Of a stretch of 40,367 nt of DNA, positions 27,505 to 40,283 are shown in pieces. The DNA comes from Saprospiraceae bacterium (GTDB lineage: Bacteria > Bacteroidota > Bacteroidia > Chitinophagales > Saprospiraceae), in contig JAKVCU010000085.1 in the NCBI GenBank assembly GCA_022448955.1, forward strand, positions 1 to 40,367, in the 5' to 3' direction. The position numbers and the translations under genes are program-made. Position 1 is the first letter of the stretch; each line of letters begins with the position of its first letter. The notes under the pieces are model-generated. The model ran no database searches. It was given only the letters and a program-made list of their open reading frames with translations, and was not told where the DNA came from.

Positions 27505-29307
27505 ATGATATTTGACTTTGAAATATTAAGATGGAGACGCTTTGGTGTCATGTTTTGCGCTCTGTGGATTTTTGTTGGAAATTTGGGATTTGGACAATCT
27601 TACTTAAAAAGGTTAGGCGATCCCTCTAAATCCTTTCGGCAAAAGATAGCAAGGTTTAGCAATGGAAATCTGCTAATTGGAGATTCATCGCTTGAAGGTT
27701 CTTCTGGCGATGGAACGGAAACTATATTTCTAACAAGAATGGATCAATGTGGGCAAATAATTTGGTCCAATGTCTATGAAAAAAAGGATTTCCATTTTGA
27801 ACTTATTGATTTCGCCATTAATGAACAAGATGATATCTATCTTTTTGGTGTAGCTTCCGATGGTTTAAGAGCTGTTCTTTTTTTATTGAACGTAGACAAA
27901 AACGGCAATAAAAAGCAATTTAAGTTTTTTGAAAGTGATACACCTAGTCATTCTGCCATTTCAATGGATTTAAAAAATAATAAAATCCTTGTATTTGGTT
28001 CGATTCTAAAGATTGGCTCTCCTAGGACAGGTTTCTTGGCTGTTTTTGACGATGAGCTTAACCTTCAATGGGCAAAAAATCTTGATCCCTTCACTTATGA
28101 AGGGAAAGCAATCATTACCAATGAGTATGAAATATTAGGTAGAAGCGGTGCTTTTCATTACAAATTTGATGCAACTGGTACACTGCTTTGGGCCAAACAG
28201 TTTGATTTTAGTGTAGATCCAGAGCCTATCGGGGGACCATTCGAAATAGCTGGTGGATTTCTTTTTGAGGCTTTTTTTGAAAATCAAGCATTTTTTTACA
28301 AATTAGATAATAATGGCGAATTGATTTGGCAATCCCCACTATTTATTTCCAGCGTTTTCCCAGCAGCTGTAAACGAGCAAATTGATAGCAGTTTAGTTGT
28401 GCATTTCAGCAGTGCAACTGAAGAGCAGAGTAACGATTTACATCGACTTAAACTTTCTCCTTCTGGTGTGATTTTGGAACAAAAAAAATTAGATAGTGAT
28501 TTTTATTTCAATATCGGCTCTGTTTATCATTCCTTCTTTAGAGATGAACAAATTCATGTTGTTGGAAATAATGATGCCTTAACGGAAATTTCCCTAGAAA
28601 AAACAGATTACTTAATACAATTTGATGAGTTGCAAGCAGAAAATGAATGTTTTGATTGGTTGTATATAGATTCCTTCTTTTCAAATAATTATTCCTTGAT
28701 TTTTCCTGATCTGCCTGTCAATATTGAACCTTTGGAAATGAAAGTAAATCCAAAGGGGGGATTACTAGTATATCCACGTGAAAGTCCTTTTTACGAGCTT
28801 TGCGGATCAACAGTCGCACCAGATATTGTTACCTCCGATACCTTATTGGATTGCGATCAATATTGGCAAGTTAATTTGTCTTCCTCCACAATTGAATGGG
28901 ATGATGGTTATATGGGGGCTTCAAGAAAATTAGAAGAAATCGGTACTTATCGAGCCAGAAATATTGACTGTGAGAATCCTACTGTGTATGAGTATCAATT
29001 AGACCGATTACAATGTGATTGCGAAACTTTCCTACCCAATGTTTTTAGCCCTAATAGGGATGGAATTAATGATTGGGTAAAGCTATACTCAAATTGCCAA
29101 ATCATGGAAGTCGAAACGACTGTTATTGATCGGTGGGGTAATCTTATTTATACAAGCCAATCAAATGGGGAATTATGGGATGGTAGCACACAAGGAAAAT
29201 CTGCCGAATCAGGAGTTTACGTAGTAATGGTAAATTATGTATTACTATCTGATCAAGGGGGCACACAAAAAGGAATACTTGTGGATGATGTGCTTTTAAT
29301 TAGATGA
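27505..29307 (+). CDS. Secreted protein with type B T9SS (gliding-motility) C-terminal domain
   Basis: 600 residues. The N-terminus has a signal peptide (FGVMFCALWIFVGNLGFGQ) after a short basic lead; an internal Met at codon 16 is an alternative start. The body (about 30-420) has repeated strands with a Trp motif (QIIWSNVY, LQWAKNLD, LLWAKQFD, LIWQSPLF) spaced about 45-75 residues apart, suggesting a beta-propeller. The C-terminal ~95 residues are the CHU_C/type B sorting domain (FLPNVFSPNRDGIND ... TVIDRWGNLIYTS ... WDGSTQGKSAESGVYVVMV), which sends proteins through the type IX system and is found in SprB-like adhesins. No enzyme motif is seen. It sits between the CRTAC1-like and haloperoxidase-like genes and is 43 bp from the latter, so an operon is likely. 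Confidence 0.88.
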   Translation: MIFDFEILRWRRFGVMFCALWIFVGNLGFGQSYLKRLGDPSKSFRQKIARFSNGNLLIGDSSLEGSSGDGTETIFLTRMDQCGQIIWSNVYEKKDFHFELIDFAINEQDDIYLFGVASDGLRAVLFLLNVDKNGNKKQFKFFESDTPSHSAISMDLKNNKILVFGSILKIGSPRTGFLAVFDDELNLQWAKNLDPFTYEGKAIITNEYEILGRSGAFHYKFDATGTLLWAKQFDFSVDPEPIGGPFEIAGGFLFEAFFENQAFFYKLDNNGELIWQSPLFISSVFPAAVNEQIDSSLVVHFSSATEEQSNDLHRLKLSPSGVILEQKKLDSDFYFNIGSVYHSFFRDEQIHVVGNNDALTEISLEKTDYLIQFDELQAENECFDWLYIDSFFSNNYSLIFPDLPVNIEPLEMKVNPKGGLLVYPRESPFYELCGSTVAPDIVTSDTLLDCDQYWQVNLSSSTIEWDDGYMGASRKLEEIGTYRARNIDCENPTVYEYQLDRLQCDCETFLPNVFSPNRDGINDWVKLYSNCQIMEVETTVIDRWGNLIYTSQSNGELWDGSTQGKSAESGVYVVMVNYVLLSDQGGTQKGILVDDVLLIR

Positions 29308-29350
29308 TTTTTAAGACTCAATTTATTTTGAATAAGAAAATAGTCTTTTT

Positions 29351-31582
29351 ATGCAGAAAATAAATCTATCTATTTTTAAAAAAGTATATGGAATACTACT
29401 AGTGCTGAATGCTTTTTTCTTTTTAGGGTTTTCTCCTCTTTGTGCCCAACATTCCGTCGCCCGTCAATGGAATGAGTTGTTGCTAGAAGCAATTCGAAAT
29501 GACTTTGCTCGCCCAACTGTACATGCTAGAAACCTTTTTCATACATCAATGGCTATGTATGACGCTTGGTCTGTCTATGACGATAAAGCCACCACTTATT
29601 TTCTGGGAAAAGAAGTAGGGGGTTATTTTTGTCCATTTGAAGGTATAGCAGACCCCGTAAATGTGGATGAAGCGCGTAAAGAGGCTATTAGTTATGCTGC
29701 CTATCGATTGTTAAGCTATCGATTTGAACTTTCTCCCGGGAGTGAGGAGTCTTTAGCTCGTTTTGATAGTCTCCTTTTATTGCTTGGCTATGACCAGAAT
29801 AATATTTCAACTGATTATTCAACTGGTTCTCCAGCTGCTTTAGGAAACTATATCGCGGACCAGATTATTACCTATGGATTTCAAGATAATTCCAACGAAC
29901 AAATTGATTATGCAAATTTGAATTATGCTCCATTTAATAATGCTATGAGTCCAGCAAGCCCTGGTAGTCAAGGCCTTGAAGACCCTAATCGCTGGCAACC
30001 TTTATCCTTCGATGTCTTTGTTGATCAGGCTGGTTTTGAGATACCTGGTGGTGTTCCAGAGTTTTTAAGCCCGGAATGGGGAAAAGTGACCCCTTTTGCC
30101 CTTTCTGAAGAAGACTTAACTATTTATAATCGCGAAGGAGCAGAATATTGGGTATATCACGACCCTGGTCCACCTGCTTACTTACAAGAGAATGGTGGTG
30201 GAAGCTCGGAGTCTTACAAGTGGAATCATAGCTTGGTCAGTGTTTGGTCTTCTCAATTAGATCCTTCCGATGGAACAATGATAGATATATCACCTGCTTC
30301 TATTGGTAACTTAGATATCAACACTTTTCCAACTACCTTACAAGGTCTAGAGGGTTTTTATAATCTAGAAGATGGCGGAGACCCTGGGGAGGGCTATGAT
30401 TTGAATCCACACACTCAGGCTCCTTATGAACAGCAAATTGTACCTAAGGGGGATTATGCAAGAGTACTAGCAGAATTTTGGGCGGATGGCCCAGATTCTG
30501 AAACGCCACCAGGTCACTGGTTCACCATACTAAATTACGTCAACGATCTTCCGTTACTCGAAAAAAGATTTAAAGGAGAAGGTCCTATATTAGATGATTT
30601 GGAATGGGATATTAAAGCCTATTTCCTTTTAGGTGGAGCTATGCACGACGCGGCCGTTGCTGCCTGGGGACTGAAAGGATGGTATGATTATATTCGACCT
30701 ATATCTGCTTTACGGTATATGGCAGATAAAGGGCAGTGTACCGATTCTAATCTCCCTAATTATGATCTAGAAGGCCTTCCGTTGCTGGATGGCTATATTG
30801 AATTAGTAGCCGAAGGCGATACCTTAGCAGGAGATGAAAATGAACATATAGGAAAAATTAAGGTGTTTGCTTGGCGAGGGCCAGAATATATTACAGATCC
30901 AGAAACTTCTGTCGGTGGGGTCGGTTGGATCTTAGCAGAAAACTGGTGGCCCTATCAAAGACCTACTTTTGTAACGCCTCCTTTTGCAGGTTATGTTTCT
31001 GGGCATTCAACATATTCACGAGCAGCTGCAGAAATTATGACTTTAATGACTGGAGATGAATATTTTCCAGGAGGAATGGGAGCCTTCATAGCACCTCAAA
31101 ATGAATTCCTAGTTTTTGAGGAAGGTCCTAGTGTAGATGTCGTTCTCCAATGGGCTAAGTATTATGATGCCTCAGATCAATGCGGATTGTCTCGAATTTG
31201 GGGTGGCATTCATCCGCCAGTGGATGACATTCCGGGACGTCTAATAGGTCATGAAGTAGGAATTGATGCCTTTAACTTCGCTGAACAATATTTTGATCAA
31301 ACCCCCACTAGTACTTTACTTGTTCCGGATAATCTAATGGGTAATGTTTTTCCTAATCCTGTCTCAAATGGGAGGGACATAAAGCTTTTTATTAACTCTT
31401 CCATAGGGGAAGAAGTCAATTGGAGCTTATTTGATGTTCAGGGAAGGAATATTGTGAATGGGAAAGTAATAACTGCCTCCAATGAAATTTCAATCTCAAC
31501 ATCAAATATTCCACAAGGCTTTTATTTATTAAGAGTAGACTCAGGAAATATGGTGGATAGGGTTAAGATTATTATCCAATAG
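29351..31582 (+). CDS. Vanadium-dependent haloperoxidase-like / PAP2-superfamily secreted protein with T9SS domain
   Basis: 743 residues. Signal peptide (about 1-33, ending PLCAQ). The three vanadate/phosphate-binding motifs of the PAP2-haloperoxidase superfamily are present: KGWYDYIRP (442-450, KX6RP), VSGHS (549-553, the P of PSGH replaced by V), and SRIWGGIHPPVD (614-625, SRX5HX3D). They contain the expected Lys442, Arg449, Ser550, Gly551, His552, Arg615 and His621. Known members are either vanadium haloperoxidases, which oxidise halides with hydrogen peroxide, or acid phosphatases; the sequence alone does not decide. The long N-terminal helical region and overall length fit the bacterial haloperoxidase-like group. 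A type A T9SS domain ends the protein (VFPNPVSNGRD ... PQGFYLLRVDSG). Likely in an operon with the preceding type B gene. Confidence 0.88.
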   Translation: MQKINLSIFKKVYGILLVLNAFFFLGFSPLCAQHSVARQWNELLLEAIRNDFARPTVHARNLFHTSMAMYDAWSVYDDKATTYFLGKEVGGYFCPFEGIADPVNVDEARKEAISYAAYRLLSYRFELSPGSEESLARFDSLLLLLGYDQNNISTDYSTGSPAALGNYIADQIITYGFQDNSNEQIDYANLNYAPFNNAMSPASPGSQGLEDPNRWQPLSFDVFVDQAGFEIPGGVPEFLSPEWGKVTPFALSEEDLTIYNREGAEYWVYHDPGPPAYLQENGGGSSESYKWNHSLVSVWSSQLDPSDGTMIDISPASIGNLDINTFPTTLQGLEGFYNLEDGGDPGEGYDLNPHTQAPYEQQIVPKGDYARVLAEFWADGPDSETPPGHWFTILNYVNDLPLLEKRFKGEGPILDDLEWDIKAYFLLGGAMHDAAVAAWGLKGWYDYIRPISALRYMADKGQCTDSNLPNYDLEGLPLLDGYIELVAEGDTLAGDENEHIGKIKVFAWRGPEYITDPETSVGGVGWILAENWWPYQRPTFVTPPFAGYVSGHSTYSRAAAEIMTLMTGDEYFPGGMGAFIAPQNEFLVFEEGPSVDVVLQWAKYYDASDQCGLSRIWGGIHPPVDDIPGRLIGHEVGIDAFNFAEQYFDQTPTSTLLVPDNLMGNVFPNPVSNGRDIKLFINSSIGEEVNWSLFDVQGRNIVNGKVITASNEISISTSNIPQGFYLLRVDSGNMVDRVKIIIQ

Positions 31583-35205
<3,623 letters not shown>

Positions 35206-35873
35206 TTAGAACAGCTTAGTGGAAGTATATCTACTTATTCAATCTCTATAGGTAAATTACTTGAAGCTTGGATTTTGGTTATTCTAATAGGGATTCAATA
35301 AGCTTACTCAATCATCCATGTGATAGGCAGCCTTTTGATGATTGATGCTAGCCTTCTGGGTAAAGCTGTTATAATAATAAGCGAAGAACATGATCTTCAA
35401 AAAGACCTTTTATAGATGGCTGACTCGAATTATTTTGTTGCTATAAGGCATGTTTTATTCAAATTGGATATTACTATTACATTATTGACAATCTGATCGT
35501 CGAAATCTCAATAGGCAGAATATGGAAAATGGGGCTAAATCAATTATTTTTTGTGCGTTTGATCAAGAGATTGCTGTTTAATGGATATTAACAAAATGTT
35601 CCATAGAATTCACGAAATAGCAAGTCTATGTGCTACTATGGCGAATGTCAAGTGGAGTAAAAGCTAAATAGAATACTAGGGTTTATGAACATTAAAAAAG
35701 ACTATCTCGAAAGAAAAGCAAAAGCCTCAGTAAACATTTATTGTGATAAAGGACTACGTAAAATTTCTTTTTTTGGAAAGTATAGTTCTCAAAGATATTA
35801 CCGATGACATCTCATAGTATACAACCCTTGTTGTTTGTTTTAAATTCTTTAACCAACGATTAAAAAAGCAAAG
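35206..35873. other. 668-bp gap between GH2 and first sulfatase
   Basis: No gene or strong repeat is seen. Small hairpins only: AAGTA-TATC-TACTT (about 35223-35236) and ACAAC-CCTT-GTTGT (35821-35834), the latter 40 bp before the sulfatase start. The promoter for the sulfatase genes is presumably here, but no consensus box stands out. Confidence 0.45.
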
Positions 35874-37448
35874 ATGAATTTTTATAAACAAATCTTATTA
35901 TTGGGTATAGCGGGTTTGATATTTATGCTTTTTTTTCACTCCTGTGAATCAAGTAATCACTCTGATAATAGAATGGGAAAAACGAAGCTTACTAAGCCTA
36001 ATATTGTTATTATTTATGTAGATGATTTAGGTTATGGAGATGTTGCGACCTATGGTGCTGCCAATTTAGAAACACCAAATATTGATCGATTGGCAAAAGG
36101 CGGAGTGCAGTTTACGAATGGGTATGCTTCATCGGCTACTTGTTCTCCTAGTCGCTATGCACTGTTAACAGGTAATTACCCTTGGCGCAATAAAAATGCA
36201 AAAATCCTTCCAGGTACTGCACCTTTATTGATTGATACTTCACAAATGACCTTGCCAAAAATGCTAAAAAATCAAGGCTATTACACTGGAGTAGTCGGAA
36301 AATGGCACTTAGGTCTTGGCGATGGCCAAGTCAACTGGAATGAAACTATTACTCCGGGACCGAATAATGTAGGCTTTGATTATTCTTTTATTATGGCAGC
36401 CACTCAGGATAGGGTGCCGACTGTCTACATTGAAGATGGGAAGGTAGTAAATCTCGACCCTCGTGATCCAATCGAGATTGATTATAGCAAAAATTTTGAA
36501 GGAGAGCCCACTGGAAAAGATAATCCAGAATTACTCAAAATGAAATGGCACCATGGCCATAATAGCAGCATTGTTAACGGCATTCCTCGAATTGGTTTCA
36601 TGAAGGGAGGAGAATCGGCCAAGTGGGTGGATGAAAATATGGCAGATACCTTTTTGATCAAGGCACAGCAATTCGTCCATGTACATAAAGATCAACCTTT
36701 CTTTTTGTATTATGCCCTTCAACAGCCACATGTCCCCAGAACACCTCACCCGCGGTTTGTAGGGAAAACGGGGATGGGACCTCGTGGGGATGTAATCAAA
36801 GAGCTTGATTGGTGTGTTGGAGCATTTTTAGAAACGCTGGAATCAGAGGGGCTTTTAGAAAATACGCTGATTATTTTTTCAAGTGATAATGGACCTGTAC
36901 TAAACGATGGATATTACGATGATGCGGTTGAAAAATTAGGTGACCATAATCCAGCAGGGCCTCTTCGAGGTGGAAAGTACAGCTTGTTTGAGGCTGGAAC
37001 TCGAGTGCCTTTTATTACCTACTGGAAAGGAAAGATTGAACCTAAAAAGTCGGATGCCTTAGTTTCACAAATTGACTTTATGTCATCTCTAGCTGCACTT
37101 GTTGGAAGTGATGCTCAGGGCCCAGATAGTGAAAATCTGCTAGATGTCTTCTTAGGCAGTCAGGATCAAGGACGGGAGTCACTCATTCTAGAAGCGACAA
37201 CTCGAACTGCTTTCCGGAAAGGAGACTGGGTGCTTATTCCACCTTATCGTGGACCAGCCGTCAATAAACTGGTGAATATTGAGCTCGGAAATATGAAAGA
37301 CTTTGGCCTGTATCATCTAAAAAATGATCTGAGTCAGCAAAAAAACTTAGCAAGTCAAAACCTAGAAAAACTTCAGCAAATGATTGCTGATTTCGAAGCT
37401 ATTCGAGGTTCTGACTACAGTAATGCCGGCAAACTTGAGTTGAAATAA
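35874..37448 (+). CDS. Lipoprotein sulfatase (formylglycine type, S1)
   Basis: 524 residues. Lipoprotein signal (LFFHSC, Cys24) places it in the periplasm or outer membrane. The S1 sulfatase domain starts at about residue 42 with PNIVIIYVDDLGYGD (metal-binding Asp pair) and holds the formylglycine motif CSPSR at 90-94 (Cys90 to be converted), followed by LLTGNYPWR. Further metal/active-site residues appear in GKWHLGLGD and FSSDNGPVLNDG. The enzyme hydrolyses sulfate esters, probably of a glycan handled by the neighbouring GH2. It needs a formylglycine-generating or anaerobic maturase enzyme, none of which is in the window. It forms a likely operon with the next sulfatase (52-bp gap) but is clearly a different subfamily. 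Exact regiospecificity cannot be told. Confidence 0.94.
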   Translation: MNFYKQILLLGIAGLIFMLFFHSCESSNHSDNRMGKTKLTKPNIVIIYVDDLGYGDVATYGAANLETPNIDRLAKGGVQFTNGYASSATCSPSRYALLTGNYPWRNKNAKILPGTAPLLIDTSQMTLPKMLKNQGYYTGVVGKWHLGLGDGQVNWNETITPGPNNVGFDYSFIMAATQDRVPTVYIEDGKVVNLDPRDPIEIDYSKNFEGEPTGKDNPELLKMKWHHGHNSSIVNGIPRIGFMKGGESAKWVDENMADTFLIKAQQFVHVHKDQPFFLYYALQQPHVPRTPHPRFVGKTGMGPRGDVIKELDWCVGAFLETLESEGLLENTLIIFSSDNGPVLNDGYYDDAVEKLGDHNPAGPLRGGKYSLFEAGTRVPFITYWKGKIEPKKSDALVSQIDFMSSLAALVGSDAQGPDSENLLDVFLGSQDQGRESLILEATTRTAFRKGDWVLIPPYRGPAVNKLVNIELGNMKDFGLYHLKNDLSQQKNLASQNLEKLQQMIADFEAIRGSDYSNAGKLELK

Positions 37449-37500
37449 ACACGTGTCAATTTTTTATCTATTGTAAGAATTTACAAAATCACGATGCCTT

Positions 37501-38898
37501 ATGCAGCCATATATCTTTTTATTATCCTTAATGATTTTACTCTGTGGGTGTCAACCTAATAAGGTATCTGATAAAAAGTTACCAAATATTGTTGTTGTTC
37601 TAGCCGATGATGCAGGATATGCTGATTTTGGATTTATGGGGAGCAACGACCTACTTACACCGCATTTAGACTTATTAGCTGAGTCGGGAGTTATCTTTAC
37701 AGATGCCCATACTAGTGCTTCTGTTTGCGCGCCTTCAAGGGCTGGCCTCATGTCTGGACAATACCAGCAACGTTTTGGATTTGAATGTAACGATATACCA
37801 CAAGACTTAGGCCTCTCCATCAAAGAAGAAACTATGGCATCAGCACTCAAACCTAAAGGGTACCACACTGTAGCTATAGGTAAGTGGCACTTGGGACTTA
37901 GTGATCCGTATCACCCCAATGAGAGAGGGTTTGATGAGTTTTATGGATTCTTATCTGGTGCTCGTTCCTATTTCTCTAACAAACGGGATGACCAGGAGGG
38001 ACACCCCAATGCAATGCTCTATAACCATAAACGTATTGATTTTTCGGGCTACTTGACTGATGCTTTGGGTGACCACGCGGTGGACTATATTGAACGGCAT
38101 AAATCTGAGCCTTTTTTTATGTATCTGTCATTCAATGCAGTTCATACTCCAATGGAAGCTAAAGAAGAAGATTTGAAAAAATTTGAAGGTCATCCCCGCC
38201 AACAACTGGCAGCTATGACCTGGTCCATGGATGAAAATATTGGGAAAGTAATGACTAAGCTACAAACAGAAGGCCTAGCGGAAAATACCTTGATTTTCTT
38301 CCTGAGTGATAATGGCGGTGCTGCTAATAATCAGTCGGATTGCGGTCCCTTGAAAGGTTGGAAAGGTAATAAGTTTGAAGGTGGGCACCGCGTCCCATTT
38401 CTAGTCAGTTGGAATAGGAAAATACCTAGTGGACAAACTTTTGATGGCCTAACGTCTGCCCTCGACATATTTGCGACCGCTGCAGCAGTAGCCGAAGTCG
38501 ACTTACCTAAATTAGATGGTGTAAATCTAATTCCTTTTCTTACCCAAGAGGAAAATGGTAGCCCACATCACCAATTATTCTGGCGAAAAGATAAAATGGC
38601 TGCTGGTAGGATCGGGTTACACAAACTTATTCGGCTCGATGATTATGGATACCGCTTTTATAACCTTACTAATGATATTGGGGAAACCCACGACCAACAA
38701 GAGGATATGAATAAGGACTTTTCTCATGCACAGCACCAACTCGATCAATGGGAAGCCCGACTGATGGCACCTCACTGGACAGAAAATCCTTCTTGGGATA
38801 CAGTCACTTACGAAATCCACCAAGCACTAATGGAAAATAGAGCACCTCATTACACTGACCCTAAGCAATTAAGGGATTACCTACTATCTCAAAATTAA
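37501..38898 (+). CDS. Second lipoprotein sulfatase (formylglycine type, S1)
   Basis: 465 residues. Lipobox LLCGC with Cys17. The S1 domain begins PNIVVVLADDAGYADFGFMG and carries the formylglycine motif CAPSR at 76-80 (Cys76), then AGLMSGQYQQRFGFE. Other active-site segments: IGKWHLGLSD and FFLSDNGGAANNQ, with GPLKGWKGNKFEGGHRVPF near the end of the catalytic part. The CAPSR variant and the short length differ from the previous gene, so the two probably remove sulfates at different positions. The ATG at 37501 gives the lipoprotein signal; another ATG at 37494 is out of frame. It is the last plus-strand gene of the locus and meets the esterase gene tail to tail. Confidence 0.94.
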   Translation: MQPYIFLLSLMILLCGCQPNKVSDKKLPNIVVVLADDAGYADFGFMGSNDLLTPHLDLLAESGVIFTDAHTSASVCAPSRAGLMSGQYQQRFGFECNDIPQDLGLSIKEETMASALKPKGYHTVAIGKWHLGLSDPYHPNERGFDEFYGFLSGARSYFSNKRDDQEGHPNAMLYNHKRIDFSGYLTDALGDHAVDYIERHKSEPFFMYLSFNAVHTPMEAKEEDLKKFEGHPRQQLAAMTWSMDENIGKVMTKLQTEGLAENTLIFFLSDNGGAANNQSDCGPLKGWKGNKFEGGHRVPFLVSWNRKIPSGQTFDGLTSALDIFATAAAVAEVDLPKLDGVNLIPFLTQEENGSPHHQLFWRKDKMAAGRIGLHKLIRLDDYGYRFYNLTNDIGETHDQQEDMNKDFSHAQHQLDQWEARLMAPHWTENPSWDTVTYEIHQALMENRAPHYTDPKQLRDYLLSQN

Positions 38899-38937
38899 TA
38901 ATAAATATGCTTCAACAATAAATCTGATTTGGTATGG

Positions 38938-38951
38938 CCATATATATATGG
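38938..38951. terminator. Palindrome between sulfatase and esterase genes
   Basis: CCATATATATATGG, a perfect 14-bp palindrome, overlaps TATGGCCATA (38933-38942). It lies in the 58-bp convergent gap; termination role is suggested only by position. Confidence 0.3.
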
Positions 38952-38956
38952 TAATA

Positions 38957-39895
38957 TTAGCGGTCAAGTTCATCTAGCCTTTTGAGCCATGCAAATAATA
39001 GATCAGGCCAATTTTCAAGGTAGTTATTACCCATTGCCAGAGCATATCCATGCCCACCTGAGGGATATATATGCATTTCAGCCCATACCTTCTCCCTTTG
39101 TAAAGCTTGATAAAACCGTATACTATTCTCTACCGGAACACCTTCGTCATTAGAAGAGTGAAGCAGAAAAGTAGGCGGTGTTTGAGCATTGACATGCAAC
39201 TCATTCGAAAAGAATGTAACCAATTCATCACTTGGGTTACTTCCCAATAAGCTATTACGAGAACCTCTATGACCAAATGTGGTGTCCATAGTAATTACAG
39301 GATAAACTAGGATACAGAAGTCTGGTCGTGTATTTATAGTTGATAAAGAATCCAACTCAGGATTTGATGTGTCATAGTGAACCGATAGGCTCGATGCTAA
39401 ATGCCCTCCTGCTGAAAAGCCCATGACTCCAATTTTAGCTGATGACAAACCCCATTCATCTGCTTGTGCACGAACCTTCTGGATCGCCCGTTTAGCATCC
39501 ATCAAAGGAACTTCGTGGCGATTCACTAAAGACTTGGAATCTGGCAATCGGTATTTCAGAACGAATGCTGCAATTCCCTTCGAGTTTAACCACTTTGCGA
39601 CGTCAGTGCCCTCCCAATCATAGGCTAAACCTCTATATCCACCTCCAGGACAAATGACTACTCCTTGGCCGGTTCTATTCTTTTGCGTAGGAAGATATAT
39701 CTCAAGGGTTGGTTCTTGAACTTTACTTACCCAAAGGATATCACCATGACTTCGAATTTCCTCTTCACCAGAATTAATCTTATTGGGTATTAGACCATCC
39801 CATAAGGGCATTATAGTATCTTGACCCCAACATGGGAAAACAGAAAGACATACCAAGTATATCAAGATAGTCAAAATATTGGTAGGCTTTTTCAT
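38957..39895 (-). CDS. Secreted alpha/beta-hydrolase, carbohydrate-esterase-like
   Basis: 312 residues. Signal peptide (about 1-24, LVCLSVFPCWG). The alpha/beta-hydrolase fold has the oxyanion GGGYRGLAYDWEG segment (84-96) and the catalytic triad Ser161 (GFSAGGH), Asp250 (LLHSSNDEGVPV) and His282 (SGGHGYAL). The layout is that of the BD-FAE / Axe-like secreted esterases found beside glycan-degrading genes in Bacteroidota, which remove acetyl or other acyl groups from sugars. The acyl substrate is inferred from the GH2 and sulfatase neighbours, not read from the sequence. It is encoded convergently to the sulfatases, so it has its own promoter; GCACT-CATAT-AGTGC (39949-39963) upstream could be an operator. 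Confidence 0.88.
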   Translation of the reverse strand: MKKPTNILTILIYLVCLSVFPCWGQDTIMPLWDGLIPNKINSGEEEIRSHGDILWVSKVQEPTLEIYLPTQKNRTGQGVVICPGGGYRGLAYDWEGTDVAKWLNSKGIAAFVLKYRLPDSKSLVNRHEVPLMDAKRAIQKVRAQADEWGLSSAKIGVMGFSAGGHLASSLSVHYDTSNPELDSLSTINTRPDFCILVYPVITMDTTFGHRGSRNSLLGSNPSDELVTFFSNELHVNAQTPPTFLLHSSNDEGVPVENSIRFYQALQREKVWAEMHIYPSGGHGYALAMGNNYLENWPDLLFAWLKRLDELDR

Positions 39896-40084
39896 AATTA
39901 GTTTTTTAAATTTTTTAGAGAAAAATCAATCTAACAGTTGATTACTTAGCACTCATATAGTGCAATATATTAATAACGAGCTTATCCGCTACCGGATCTG
40001 TGCCTAGGTTATTAACTAGATCGTAATTTGAAAACAATAGGATCCCTTTCCCTTTATCTAATTTGAATACCATAGCCTTCTAGG

Positions 40085-40258
40085 TGCCTAGACAAAATTG
40101 AACGTACAATAAAATCGTTCAATCTAAAATTATAAGCAACTGACGAGAGAAAAGTTACGCATGATTTTTGAGCAAACGTAAACCTGTCTGCCTGTGGCTG
40201 AAATTTCATTGTACCAATTCCAGCCTGATGGCAGGCACGCGTTCGGGCAAACTACTTA
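40085..40258 (+). repeat. Dispersed palindromic element, copy D
   Basis: Has the family left part (GACAAAATTG, CGTACAATAAAAT), the loop AACTGACGAGAGAAAAGTTAC, the outer right arm (TTTCATTGTACCAATT) and the end AAACTACTTAT. Two GC-rich inserts extend it: one with CTGTCTGCCTGTGGCTG after the inner stem and one with CAGCCTGATGGCAGGC near the right end. Confidence 0.8.
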
Positions 40259-40283
40259 TACAAATTATATTTAAAGTATAATG

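Noticed and set aside
35206-35873. Hidden gene in the 668-bp gap
   Set aside because: No frame with start signal, length or recognisable sequence on either strand.
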